64,000 nt of DNA from Ophioderma brevispina (GCA_023653785.1 JAMKCH010005357.1:25535-89534), one strand, 5' to 3'. Numbered from the stretch's first letter, positions 1-11,531 are shown. Numbers and translations: made by a program. The notes: a model not told the origin generated them from the sequence alone.

Positions 1-192
1 TTAGGCATAAAACTCCCATAGAAAAGCGTACTTTGGCACAAATCCAAAATCTGTCAACCTTGCGAGGGATGGACTTCATTTTTTCAATTGTCTTTCTTCC
101 AGTCAGGAATGAAGACACCTGAAGTATATTATATGAATAACCCAAGCCAAGTCTTCGCCAAAAACATAAAATATATGACCACGATCAAGCAA

Positions 193-206
193 GTTGCCAT
201 GGCAAC
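193..206. promoter_or_regulatory. Perfect palindromic X-box (RFX site candidate)
   Basis: The 14 bp sequence GTTGCCATGGCAAC is a perfect palindrome. It matches the classic X-box consensus bound by RFX/DAF-19 winged-helix factors, which in animals is enriched in promoters of ciliary genes. No start codon or exon of a ciliary gene is recognisable next to it, so its regulatory role is only inferred from the motif. It could be a chance or repeat-borne palindrome. Confidence 0.35.
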
Positions 207-222
207 GCATTTATGGTACGAG

Positions 223-425
223 GGACGGAATTTGTCCGTCCATCGCAAAATTTTCATTCATCTACCTACATCGCCTGCTGTAATTTTAACTTCAGTATAC
301 CGCATGATTAGCCACCAATTATTCCATTAATAAAAGGAAAAATATTGCTTAACCTATTCAAGTTGGATATGGGCAACTCAAGGGTTAAACCGCGAGGGAC
401 GGAAATTTTGCGATCCGTCCTCGCG
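223..425. repeat. Pair of GGACGGA hairpins
   Basis: Two related short hairpins. GGACGGA-ATTTG-TCCGTCC lies at 223-241. A longer one at 391-425 pairs CGCGAGGGACGGA with TCCGTCCTCGCG around a 10-base loop containing AATTTTGCGA. Both carry the phrase GAGGGACGGAA next to AAAATTTT, so they look like two fragments of one repeat. Function unknown. Confidence 0.5.
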
Positions 426-1389
426 CTAACATATGCATAGCTATAGCAACATGTCCATTGTGGCCTGGCCATGGCCCCCTGCAATTCAAAGTGCATTGTC
501 AGTTCATTCCTCAAACCCACTCAAAGTGTCCAACTACCAACAGGAAGTTGGGACAATTGAAAAGTCACTCAAATTCCGTACCTCGCAAAAACGGTATTTT
601 GGATTTGGCCACTCCGGTTTCGGGTAATGTTGAAATAGAACGAAAACTCCCTTACTGCCGTAATCGCACCGCATAGGTTTCGTTCAGAACAAATGAGAAT
701 ACGCGGTAAAAATTCAGCCGCTAAAATTTCCCAAAAGGCCGCTGGAAAAAGAGTCACCAGTCTAAGTAATCCCGTGAACGGTAAGGCCAGCCGAATAACG
801 GTGAGGGGCCCGGAGATGGGAAGACAATAAACTGACCCGCAGACCCCCCGTAAGGTTTTTTTTTGTTTCCCAGGAGGCAACGGGTGGGGGCTCAAAACCC
901 GCCCCGGTGCCACAGGAAGCAGAGGGCGTACCATGCCGCCGAAAGTGGAGGTCATGAACTTTGACCAGATGGCCCGACTATACCTTTTAATGCGCTGTAA
1001 CGGTACCTTACCGGTCGGAATAGCGGGTGAAAGTTGACGCGAAAAAATCAAAGTAGCGGTGAAAAAAGCGAGATATAAAATACTTGAAACCATCTAGACA
1101 CGAATAAGGCTCCCAAACTCACGCGCTAGATGAATGTGAGAATTACTCGAAGGGGTCTACCCGAGGAAGACACTTGTACCACAATGTGAATAGCGTTTTC
1201 CATCTTTACCGCGGAAAGTCCACCACTGGACTAACCTAATCCGACGCAGTTTGGCAACAAACTGGGAGGCATAAAAGTAGCAAACACGAAACCAGATAAG
1301 ACGTTGGATGAGTACACAATATCATTTAAGTATAACTCAACAATAAAGGACCTAAAATTGAGCCTTTGAGAGCCCACAAGCACTACTTT
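426..1389. other. No recognised feature (GC-richer block)
   Basis: This stretch is visibly GC-richer than its surroundings between about 600 and 1080. The minus strand is open for 174 codons (569-1093). The predicted protein has no motif I recognise and no family resemblance, so I do not call it a gene. It lies on the 3' side of the LINE fragment in that fragment's orientation and could be element-derived. Confidence 0.3.
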
Positions 1390-2240
1390 AAATTATCGGA
1401 TTACGTTGATTATATGAAACAAATTGGGATCTGTTATTAGGATCGTTCCGAACATCGAAGGCATTCCTCGGAACACCATAGTGAGCCCAGTTTCAATTAA
1501 AATATCGTGATTAATGGTATCGAACGCCTTCGAGAGGTCCAGAAAGGTACAAAGTGGATATTTTTTTGTCAAATCCATCACAATTTTATTATAGGTTTCA
1601 AGTATGGCCATAAATGATGAATGATTTGGTCTGAATCCAAATTGTGAATTATGCAACAAATTATGGTTGGAAATAAAATTATAAAATCTTTTGTTGATAA
1701 TGCGTTCCAAAATTTTTAGAGAAAAAAGGTAGGACTGGAAATAGGTCTGTAAAGTAGTGTCAAGAGGTATCGCCATTGTTTAAATATCGGAATAACTTGC
1801 AATTTTAATTGATGAGGGACAAATCCAGAAGTCAATGATTAAATTAAAAATATGAGAGAGAGAAAAATGAAATCAAGGGACAAACAGATTGATTACATCA
1901 GTTTTAAATCATCAAATCCGCTACTAGTGCCAGATTTGAGGGACTTACAAATATTCATTATTGCTTAGCATCAGTAGGCGATAGAAAAAAATTATGGATT
2001 TGGTGGGGAAGCGTATATTATTAAGATATTCATTAGCAATAACAAATGTGGTGCGATCTATTCGCAGTTTGGGCCAACGTTGACAAAATAGGAAAATGAT
2101 TAGCAATAGTACAAGGGTCGAAGTTCGTTCCTTATTATATTAAAGGTAGACGGTAGGTTAGCAATGTTATTACGACCAAGGTATTATTCAAAATAGACCA
2201 AGTTTAAGCATTGAATTGGTTTACAGATTTTTACAGCTTA
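1390..2240 (-). pseudogene. Broken LINE (non-LTR retrotransposon) reverse transcriptase
   Basis: Reading the minus strand from about 2240 down to 1390, successive pieces in different frames spell a LINE reverse transcriptase. A pre-RT region has FVNVGPN near 2085. Then come KSLKSGTSSGFDDLK near 1930-1960, SGFVPHQLKLQVIPIFKQ near 1780-1830, YRPIS near 1750, FSKILERIINKRFYNFI, SQFGFRPNHSS, the catalytic-domain motif FLDLSKAFDTINHDIL (about 1510-1560), and NNRSQFV near 1430. The longest continuous frame is 127 codons (1393-1776). These are RT motifs 0 to about 4 of the CR1/Rex1/Jockey-like broad group; I cannot fix the clade. The YxDD catalytic box, endonuclease and ORF1 were not found, so the copy is truncated as well as frameshifted (five or more shifts). 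The family normally copies its own RNA at a nicked genomic site. This copy cannot be active as read. Confidence 0.92.
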
Positions 2241-4045
2241 TGTGAGAAAGTAATTCCTTTTGGAAGCTCTCCTAATAGTTGTCAGTCGGTTACGGTAGGT
2301 TTAAATCTAAGTTGCCTGATTTGTGCAGTTGGATTACAGGACATACTTTCTGTAGAGTTCTCTTTACGATTGTATAGAGCTACGTTAAAGAGGACGTAAT
2401 CCAGGTTTACACAGGAATTTTCTTCCTGCGTATTAGGTGTGAAACAACACAATTAACGGGCAATAGGTATATAAATCGCGGTAAACTTATGCATAACTCA
2501 TTGTACACGTAGGATAACAGGAATTAATATTAAAACAAAATCCCAGTCGGTGAATAATAATATGATATAGAAATATTAATCTACAGTGGTGAGTCACAGA
2601 AAAGTTACATACCAATGAGGGATTTTTATGAAGAAACATTAAGGAATTTATCCCCAATTAATTCATGTGTTAGATAGTCTGTTTAATCAGCTTTCAAAAT
2701 AATTTAATTTTTAAAAGCGTGGCCATTCAAAGGCTAGGTTATTTTTGTGATGGTATCCATTTTCTGACCCGAGCAAATGCACACTGACTGTACGCAAGAG
2801 ACTCTTACTACTCATTACTACGCAGCTTGAGGGTTTCAAAATAAATTAACTGGGTGGATTCTTTGGCGCCGTATTCAAATGCTACGCAGGACATGTGTTT
2901 GAAAATAATGTAGAAACTTAAGATTTAATGAATTAACAGGATATATTTAAAATGAAATTCTAATGCTTTTTCTGTTATCCATCCGTAAATTTGAAAATTT
3001 TACTACGTGGGAATCAAGCAAGTAAAAGATGCTGCAAATTTACTTCAAATCTAAATATTGATTTCATTAAATATTATTTTGATATTTGGTTTATTTTTAT
3101 CATGTCTGACCACCCAACGATTAACCGAGACATTTTCATTTTGGGGAGGGGACCAGGCGTGGCACCCATTAACTTTTGGGGGCCTCAATAAAAACATTTT
3201 GCAAAAGTGAACACGTTAATAGTCAATACATAAATTATTACTTTTACTGATCTCTATTGGGGCCAGGAGGGGGCAAGATTTTGAGTGCGGATCCCACCCT
3301 TACCCTCCCCCTCCCAGGCCCTCATCCACAGACAGGTTAAGTCTTGGTGTTCACTGACATTTATTCCAAATGTTTATAAGGAGGATATTGCTGAAATTAC
3401 CAAAGCTGAACATAAATAAGAGTTGTACTCTTTGGTTACTTGCGTGGAACTTGTTCGGTCTTTCCATGGGTACTTTCAATCTGCAGCCTGTAACTTTCGA
3501 ACGCGTGAATCAATTTTAATGCTGTTATTTTTTATAGAGTGCCTAACAAAAGAGAGAATGTACTTATTCAAAAAGAAAATATTGAATAGCACAGAGGGTT
3601 TTCCATGGAAAAATCGCTCAAGTTGTTGTGACTTTTTTTGACTCACCCCGTAAATGGTTGAATATCGAGATGTTGCACAATGATTAGGTCGGTTATATTT
3701 TATAAGGGCTGATGTAGTAACCTGAAAAACGGGATAATGGTCTGTGATGTCACAACAAAATGCGTGATTGAATTTAATGCATTAATACATTCGTAAATAT
3801 GTGTCAGCCAAAGAAAATGAGGGGGTAATTCTGTTGGTCTGTCAATTCAATGATACATACTATGTTATGAAATACATTTAAGAAATCATTACTTATATCG
3901 ATTCGATGTTATCGTGCCAAAAGCAAATCCAAAATTAAAATCACCGAAATATATAAAACCTGTTTATTTCGTTGGATAATTTATTAAGGCACGGTTCTAA
4001 ATTGTGAGAAATTAAATGGGTATTAGTCCGGTGTGCACGGTAATA
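2241..4045. other. No recognised feature
   Basis: AT-rich sequence with only short frames of 60-72 codons and no recognisable domain. A G/C-rich patch near 3140-3330 contains runs of GGGG and CCCTCCCC but forms no clear repeat. I see neither the continuation of the LINE to its 5' end nor the reverse transcriptase expected after the retroelement-like frame at 4046-7345. Confidence 0.4.
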
Positions 4046-7000
4046 TTACCATATTAGATTTTTATTAACCATCGTAAGATTCAATAAATACAGATTCTGA
4101 ATGATCATTACTTCAGTCGAGTGAATCGAAAGTTTGAGGTCGTCCTTAACACGATATGAAATAGGATTTGTAGATAATAGCAGAACCCCCGCTCCTTCTA
4201 CCAGTCGAGGGGCTTGGAACCTTTTCTGCAGCTTTAACACGTTTTTCATCCAGAGAGGCTAAGCAGGCACTTCCTCCAAAGAGATCGTTTCCTCTTCGGA
4301 GCATTCAAGAGAACTCTTTGGGCGTGAAATTCAAGGCATCAACAGGCATTCGTCTCCTAAGAGCCACTAGTTTGATAGGCAATCTGGTAAAAAGCTCTGC
4401 AGTACGTGATGAAATCTCTGGCATAGTAAAAAGACATCTCTCAATGGCTTCGGAGGGTAGCTCCACATTAGCTCAACATCCATTCATGAAATGACTTAGA
4501 GACAAGAAGGTAAAAACATCGATGTTCTCATGCCATATGGGCAATTTGTTCCAAATGACAAATCAGCTCATTGCCCTCATTCCAAGAATTCTACCCTATG
4601 ACGGGTTGCCTTATGTTACTTAGTAGAACCGCCCTTAACACCGGCGGGTGGACATGGTCTGGGCTTACATAAGGTTTCTCATCAGACTTCATCTTTTCCA
4701 GCATGGTCTGGGAACATTGGAACTGAAAAGAAACTTTTACCCTACACCCACTAAGCGAAAGACTCGGGAATCCATCTGAGAAGGGGAGTCTTCTTTGATA
4801 ATCGGTCCATATAGACTTCAGAACTTTATCAATAGTCTGTCTTAAACGGCAGTAACAGAGAATGAAGGCTTTCAATACTGTTTCTTGTGATGTTTAGCAG
4901 TTAATCCAAGGTCCAAAGACTTTGTAGAGTAGAATCACACTTCAAACCTTATGTAACAAACAGCCGCCAAGAAAGTCAAAGTAACATTAGGAGATAGGTA
5001 ATGTAGATCTTCAAAATCCCCGTCAAGAAACGGACAAACCATCAGATAAGGAGCTCCATAAATTGGGAAATCTCTCTCAGTTTCGTATCCTCACTCAAAC
5101 AGAATTTACCAAAACTTCACCAGTGGCGCTCTAGCTGGAATGCCTTGACTAGATGGCAGTGATGGAGTAGCATCAGCCAAGATTGGATGAGTAGTCTCAG
5201 CCTGACATTCTCAAAAAATATCAGATCATCAACTTGACTGCATTACGAGAAGGAGCTGGCACCATGTAGGCTCATTTGTTCTGGTGAATCATTTTAAAGA
5301 ATCATAAGAAGTAAGAACCACTTCCAGATACTCATAAGTAGGTGGCACCTTATCCTTAACGTCAATCATTACACCATAATGTTCGATCGACTCATAACCT
5401 GGGAAGCAGACAGGTCATACACGAACAAATGATTTCTAACTCTATCTTAGAGTAATCAACATCATCTCTTCTTAATAACCTCTATCGTTTTCAAATTAGA
5501 TCTCTTGCTAGAAGAATCACCATAGAGGCAATGTCACCGTGTCAGAAGAAGAACGCCTCCGTCTAAGTTCAGAGCGGTTGAGGAGAAGTTACTGCTTTCT
5601 TATCATCGTAACCAATCTATCTTTGGACTTATAAGATGAAAAGTCATCACTATGTCGTGATCCTGCAATATATCTTTCCATATTGTACTTGGATCTCCGA
5701 CGTGAAGAACTATCCGAAAGGGAGAGCCTCTAGATATTTATAATCATGACTAGGCGAATCTGATGTCTTATCTGCTACTTGTGTGAGACTTTTTAGGCGG
5801 AGAGGAGAAAGTATTTTATCCTTAGAGCTACTCTGTCCGGAGAATGTCGATACGATGACGGAATATCTTGCCGATGAAGGACCTTCTACGGTCAACAGGA
5901 AACTAAATCCACACTCTTTTCCTTGATCGCCGTCTATGGTGACTAACACTGGAAGTCTTACGACTGGACTGCGAACCTCTGGAAGACGAGCGGCGTCTAG
6001 AAGATACAGAAAATGGGACCTAATCCTTTCTTTGGTACTAGAAGAGTATAAGGGAGAAGTAAAACTCTCTGGAAGCATGACGACGGCTGGATGCATGACT
6101 GGCGTAGGTAGATGCAGCGAGTAAGAACGCCTGAAATAGGACGGCGACGGCCGAACGGTAGATCAGACGGAAGAACGGCTGAAGTATTAACATCTGAAGA
6201 ACAATGGTGACGGCCCCGCCTCCTTTAAGAACCAGTTTTGTACGACTAGACTGACGAACGGATGGACAGGAAACATACTGTTTACTCTTGGAAATGGTAG
6301 AGTAAGAAATTTTTTTTTTTTTTTCCCCCCTCTTTATCATCCACCTCCGCTCAACAAACCTCTAACTTTCTTAGGAGACGTGAGGAGAAGCAGTTAGCTC
6401 GGACCCGTTGAAAAGAAGAATATCTACACTCCACCTATCACCATACAAAGTCTCATCTTCTCTATAGCTATTCATGGACCCGTCGGAATTACTAACGGCC
6501 AACACGGCGGCCCCTCAAACAAGGACTGAGTCTTATCCACGGGATGGGAAGCACGGCCGTCATAAGGTGTAGAACTGACTATATTAACTATCACCACTCT
6601 CATGAATTACTTCTATATCATCTTCACACAAGGCCACCCAGCCACCAGAAAAACCGCCAGGCTTACGGGTACTACCAGTACCACTATCCAATTACTTATC
6701 ATCACCAATAGGTCGTAACAATGGCCGATGAGCTCCACTGGCTGTTGCCACGGGTGCCGTCTTCAGTCCTTTATTATACAAATCATCTGTAACACCATGG
6801 GTGCCCGTGGACCGTGGCCGTTTATCTTTCACCCCACGGAGATATGCGACAGCCTGACTGCTCAAGAATTGTGAATCTTCACTGGACTGAGGCAGAATTT
6901 TTTACAATTGGAGATACTAAGTCATAGCTGAACTACTCAAGTGTAGAGAACTGTCAATAGGCCGTGGCTGGATTTCTTTCAACTTGTAGGGAGACGGCAC

Positions 7001-7345
7001 CGCCGGACTACTCAACCGTTGATAATCTTCCAATTCCCTATGAATGGAAGGAGTGGATTGACCAGCTAATCGTAAGTAATCACTTAATCCACCCGGATTC
7101 TCATCAATCAATGGCCCTTTATCTTCATAAGAAGTTGGAGTGGCTTGGCGAACTTGCCCTAGAAACTGGTTGATAGCCTCGGCAGCCACGGTACTTAATA
7201 TCGCCTGGAGACTTGTAACTATGGTAGAACTTGATTGGTCTTGAAACTGTCTTGGTTGGATGAATATGGTCGAACCTTCACCAGCCGAAGATATGGAGGG
7301 AGATGCCCTCGCCTTGGCCTTTTGTCTCCTTGTCTTTCTTTCCAT
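4046..7345 (-). pseudogene. Decayed Arg/Ser-rich frame, possible DIRS-like retroelement ORF1
   Basis: The minus strand carries pieces of one long coding sequence broken by frameshifts and stops. The N-terminal piece begins at a Met codon at 7345 with MERKTRRQKAKARASPS and runs to about 6920; it includes a helical stretch with STVAAEAINQFLGQVRQ. A second piece (about 6650-6900) holds SSQAVAYLRGVKDKRPRS. A strongly Arg/Ser-rich part lies near 5900-6000 (SSRRRSSSRGSQSSRK, SHHRRRSRKR) and continues near 5600-5700. A C-terminal piece near 4190-4480 reads RLPIKLVALRRRMPVDALNF, then a LFGG motif and basic residues (VKAAEKVPSPSTGRR). A basic, Ser-rich protein ending in LRR..LFGG is reminiscent of the gag-like ORF1 of DIRS/Ngaro elements, but this is from memory of the family and not a search. 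No reverse transcriptase, RNase H or tyrosine recombinase follows. It could instead be a decayed host gene. Confidence 0.4.
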
Positions 7346-7928
7346 ATACACCGAAAAACACAGATGACATGGTTGCAACGTGAGGCAATCAACAAGGGCG
7401 AAAGAGCAAATATATAAATATAATGCAAGGGAGCAGACACGAGACAGGGACATGTCCCCAACATGCCCTGGCAGACAAACTGTGGACTTACATAGGGGGG
7501 AGCTAAACCTGGCCAATTTAAGGGGGGAAATGGGGAAAAATTATGTATTAAATATCCCTATAAAAATTCAACATGTTGCCCCGAACTGAGACACAAAAAA
7601 GAGCCAGGAATTATGGGTGTACCGATGCCGGCATGGGACCGCTACCAGGCATGGGCGTACCGAAATTTTTAATGTGGCATTAGGGGAGTCTCGGGGCTTT
7701 TTGAACACAACAAATGCACTAGTTGGATCATTTCGTAATGTATATAACTAGGTATGAAATAGAATAATTTCTGCCCTGAGGATTTGTCCTTGACCATGAA
7801 TAATTACTATTCGCTGCCCAATAGGTGGCCTTTTTACAAGGCTCTTTTGTGTGATTGGTTACATGTGATGACCTGTTTTGATTTGTTAATTACCTCCCTT
7901 TGTGTTTAAGGGTGATAGAGGATCATAA

Positions 7929-8250
7929 AGCTAACGGCCAGATTTTCTTTATTTTCAGATATATGGTATTTTCATCGGTGTGAATGAAAAATCTGAAATA
8001 AAAAATGGGGGTCACCGACTTAGTTTTTGAGGTATGACGTGTTCAAAAATTGCATTTTTCAGGAAAATCCGTACAGAGCTCTATGGGAAAATGAGAAAAA
8101 TACACCATTTTCCTTATAAAAAATAAACTTCTGACGGCCAGATTTTTTATTTTTTAAATTATGTTCAAGTCATATGCCAGATCTTTAAGGCGCATCAATA
8201 AAAAGAGGGGGACACCGACTTAGTTTTCTTGAAATTTGTCAAAATGTACA
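7929..8250 (+). repeat. Internal duplication with GGCCAGATTTT / CACCGACTTAGTTTT
   Basis: Two adjacent related units start at 7935 and 8136 with ACGGCCAGATTTT. Each is followed 80-95 bp later by GGGG(G)TCACCGACTTAGTTTT or its GACACCGACTTAGTTTT variant. The units are about 200 bp apart and have diverged. The second unit runs into the 8172-8455 block that recurs at 14836. Confidence 0.65.
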
Positions 8251-8455
8251 AAAAAATACACCTTTTTTCATTTTGGTGCATCGTGGTTAACTGCTGTGGG
8301 CGCAGCACTCTTCGCATACCTACGCACCAAAACTAGCGCCAGGTGTACACGCATCATAACCCACCAAACAGTGATTATGATAGAATTTACGGCATTATGA
8401 TAGAATTTACGGCATATGGCAGTTTTATCAAGAAAACATTCGACACACATATATT
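8172..8455 (+). repeat. Dispersed repeat, copy 1 (second copy at 14836-15100)
   Basis: From ATATGCCAGATCTTTAAGG to CAAGAAAACATTCGACACAC this block matches 14836-15100 in the same orientation, with many single-base indels. Shared landmarks include CTGCTGTGGGCGCAGCAC, CGCATCATAA and CCACCAAACAGTGAT. This copy has an exact 20 bp tandem duplication (8374-8393 and 8394-8413, unit starting ATTATGATAGAATTTACGGC) that the other copy lacks. No coding potential is seen. Confidence 0.85.
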
Positions 8456-8600
8456 TATGGTTTTCATTTTAGTCCGTACATCGTTTTTAAAAGCTGTTTT
8501 ATTCCACAACAGACAGCCAATTCACTCACGAGATACCTCGACGAGATGTACATATTAGATTTTTAGATATAGATTTAGATTTCCTATAACATTTGATTAA

Positions 8601-8742
8601 AGGCTGACTCAGAGATTTGTAATATATTATTTTTTGTGAGGTGATTAAAAATTACTTATCATCTAGAACTAAAGATAGTCACCTAAAACGCTTAATTCCA
8701 AAGTTAGAGATGAATCGGATTACTGTGTATAACAAAAATTCC
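8601..8742 (+). mobile_element. Truncated TTAA MITE, AGGCTGACTCAG family
   Basis: Begins with AGGCTGACTCAGAGATTT directly after TTAA (8597-8600). It matches the first ~140 bp of the intact copies at 17893 and 43248, including GAGATGAATCGGATT and AACAAAAATTCCGG, then stops where unrelated CGAGTTGG-rich sequence starts. The right terminus is missing. Confidence 0.75.
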
Positions 8743-8790
8743 GGTCGAGTTGGCATTAGACGGTCGAGTTGGTTATCCGTCGAGCTGGTA
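8743..8790 (+). repeat. CGAGTTGG short repeat
   Basis: Three imperfect copies of a phrase like GGTCGAGTTGG(T)TAT(C)CGT lie in about 45 bp. The same phrase flanks the hAT-like element on both sides (near 9609 and 10633), suggesting that all three spots are fragments of one older repeat. Confidence 0.45.
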
Positions 8791-8806
8791 TGACTAGTAA
8801 AAGGAA

Positions 8807-8858
8807 CTTCTACCGTGATGAACGTTTTTATTTGGGCGTACTCGCATCACGGTAGAAG
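8807..8858. repeat. Hairpin with perfect 14 bp arms
   Basis: CTTCTACCGTGATG (8807-8820) is exactly complementary to CATCACGGTAGAAG (8845-8858), with a 24-base loop. It stands alone, without visible target duplications. Confidence 0.6.
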
Positions 8859-9629
8859 CACTTCCGTATACAATAACCTGTAGCAGTGTAAATGAATAGG
8901 CTCCAAAGAAAAAGAGTTTTCGCAAATATTCGGAGCTAATAAAATTTGTTTCATATTATCCTCTCTCGTAAAACAAGGCACACACTTACCTGAGAAGGTC
9001 TTTTATCATAATAGATGCATAAAATTAATGATTAGTAATTCTGCGATACAAAATTCAGGGGAAATCCTTCCATATATAATTGTATAGTCAGAGGTAGAAT
9101 TTCGTCGCTGTGTGCGAGAATCAGTCCCGATTCCCTGAAATAAATTTTGTGCGAATCATCTAATTCGCTACTGTGTTAAGTTCTGAAGTTTACGAGAATC
9201 AAAATCGATTCACACAAATCGGTTTACGAGAATCTTTGTGAGAATCGATTCTCGGATTCTCCCCGAAATTCTAGCCTGATAGTTCCACAACAGTGACGAC
9301 AGCGCGCTGCAGCGGCAATACTAGCGCCATTACTCAACATATGAAAGCAAATTGTAGATGTATATTTTGTTTATTTCTAAGCCTTTTTTGCAATCACTGT
9401 CGATGATTTGTATTATAAGGACATTAGCAACAACTTGGGCGAGTAATTTTATCTGAGTTGTATTGTGAATTAGTAAATCTACTGCTGCACGTTTCTAAGT
9501 ACACTCTTCTGCAAACCAAAAATAGAGCGGTCCATAACGAAAACGTCATTCCGATTAAAGAATGCGTCTGATTTGCTATTTAGGGTTGCATTGCGAACTA
9601 GGTATGAAGGTCGACTTGGTTGTCCGTCG
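8859..9629. other. No recognised gene; short inverted phrases only
   Basis: AT-rich. Near 9190-9275 the phrases GAGAATC and CGATTCTCGG recur, giving small overlapping palindromes such as AGAATCGATTCT. Nothing else is recognised. Confidence 0.35.
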
Positions 9630-10615
9630 CAGTGTTGCCAACAAAAATTTCACCTACCCGCGGCAAAGGGGCGCGCCAAGGTGCGGCAAATGGTCAAAAA
9701 GTAGCCCAATTTTTGCACTTGTCGCTTAGCACATGTGAGGGCACTATTTTTACAAAAAAATGCCATTTTAGTCTGATTTTTAACTATTTTTTATTTATTT
9801 TATATTTATTTTTTATTTATTTATAAAGAATCTATTTTGTTTTTGTTTTCTTTCTTTTTCTTCATTTTTTTTATTTATTTTTTTCTCTATTCTTTATTTC
9901 TTTATTAACACACACTCTTTGCCAAAGTGGTCCTAAAATGATTACTCAAGAAGAAGAATTGCAAAGACTCACAAAGAACGGCTATTATAAAAATTCGTAG
10001 TCAAAAAAGAAGAAAAAAACGATAAGAGGGTATCTTTGTAGACAGATACTCACGAAGAAGAATGACAAAGACTCGCGAAGAAAGACTTAAGAAGACCATT
10101 TATATGGTCCTGAGAAGGACACCCGAGTGAGCACCTGATCCCCGTCGTGTAAGGAGCGCATCCTAACAACTTTTATAGCAAGGTTTTTGTAATTGCCCCT
10201 CTCAACATGTACCAACCCATGGCGGTCACTTTTGTTAAGATAAGTAATTATTGTATACCTGAGTGAGCAACCTCTTCCCGTTGTGTAAGGAACACAAAGC
10301 ACTCAGATCACGGGATGAAGTTGAGAGTTTGTTACTATTGTTGCATACAATATATGAGCGAGGTATGAGTCCCACTGTCGTGAATGCAGGTAAAGCATTT
10401 TCAAAAAGAAGGAAGTGATAATCAATTACGGACCTTTAAGACTTTCTCGGAGCTCGAATAAATGATGTATAGAGGATAAAGGATGCACGGGGTGCCGCGC
10501 CTTGGGGACTAGAAAAGTAGCCCAATTTGGGGCACCTGAGGCGGCCGGTTTTAGCCGCGGCAGGCATGTAAAAAGTAGCAATAATTGGCGGGTAAACCGG
10601 GCGTTGGCAACACTG
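9630..10615. mobile_element. Non-autonomous hAT-like element
   Basis: The ends are exact 13 bp inverted repeats, CAGTGTTGCCAAC (9630-9642) and GTTGGCAACACTG (10603-10615), a terminus typical of hAT elements. The flanking bases are similar but not identical (GTCCGTCG left, GCCTCGTCG right), compatible with a decayed 8 bp target duplication. Related subterminal blocks with AAAAGTAGCCCAATTT occur near 9695 and, in the same orientation, near 10515. The interior has an AT-rich run (9780-9905), GAAGAAGAA-type sequence and a short duplicated phrase (GAGTGAGCA...CCCGT.GTGTAAGGA near 10125 and 10263). No transposase frame is present. Confidence 0.7.
10120..10375 (+). repeat. Imperfect internal repeats inside the hAT-like element
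   Basis: The phrase GAGTGAGCAACCTC.TCCCCGT.GTGTAAGGA occurs near 10125 and 10263. A weaker third form (GAGCGAGGTATGAGTCCCACTGTCGTG) occurs near 10355. Spacing is roughly 137 and 92 bp. Confidence 0.45.
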
Positions 10616-10972
10616 GCCTCGTCGTCAGTTGACGGACCGTCGAGTTGGTATCGATCGATTTGCAATCCTTCGAAGTGACTGGATACCCTGCTGGACATGG
10701 TGACAGTGTTTGAGCCATCACTTTTGCAACAAAAAATCACCGCTATGAGGTTATGTATGCAGATTTTTTTTTTAAAAATCCAGCCTGTTTTAGTTTTGTG
10801 TTAGTGTTAAATGAATATTATTGTAGAGAGTTGCTTTAATGAAATCTACGTATTCGTTTGATCTTTTTTTTTTAAAAAAACACATCTTGTACAACGATTC
10901 AAGTATTAGTTTTAACGCTAAGAACGTCAAGTGCCCTCATATGTGCACGGCCAGATCATGGTCATAATACTT

Positions 10973-11013
10973 AGTTAAGCAACGTCGGGCCCGGTCAGTT
11001 CTTGGATGGGAGC
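10973..11013 (+). pseudogene. 5S rRNA-derived fragment (pseudogene or SINE3-type head)
   Basis: AGTTAAGCAACGTCGGGCC followed by CGGTCAGTTCTTGGATGGGA corresponds to the conserved internal control region of animal 5S rRNA (A box, intermediate element and C box), with only a few mismatches. The 5' third is barely recognisable upstream (10945-10972), and the last third, with its pairing strand, is missing. It is therefore not a functional 5S gene. 5S-headed SINEs (SINE3) are known in animals, but I cannot see a clear SINE tail. Confidence 0.8.
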
Positions 11014-11531
11014 CAAAAGGGACAGATAGGGACAAAACTATCTTTAGTTTGACCACTAATGCCTGTCTTTAGGACATGTTTTTGTTTATTACTAAGCAAC
11101 ACCCTGCCCGTTAATTTTGAACTTAAAAGATCAATAATTTTACAGTTTCACTTCTTTGTTTCTCTTACTTGAAGCGTAGATGCCTTATAGAAGGGAACTC
11201 ACGTGTCCACAACTTCCTTTTTTTGTTTGTATAGAATTCTTAATTTGGTTCCTTTTTTTTCCAAATAGGAGCTAAACAATTACCAAATAGAAAAATCGAA
11301 TGCTATTAATAAAAAGACTGATATTGTTTAAGTAGATTTTGTTAGGGTTTTAATTTTTTTTGGCAATTAATATTCATTTGCGACTTGAACAATGTAATAA
11401 TCATTTTAATATATGTTACTGAAGCTAATGATGACAAAATAGAAACTGCAACTCTATTAATAAAAAAACTTTATTTTAAAATTATAGTTGAGGTGTTTTT
11501 ATTCATAATTTAAAAAAAATTGGGTACTTAA
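11014..11531. other. No recognised feature
   Basis: AT-rich sequence with T- and A-runs and no repeat partner found elsewhere in the window. It could contain the body of a 5S-headed SINE, but there is no oligo-A or microsatellite tail that I can defend. Confidence 0.3.

Noticed and set aside
569..1093. 174-codon minus frame
   Set aside because: Longest uninterrupted frame near the start, but composition-driven (GC-richer block), with no recognisable domain or exon signals.
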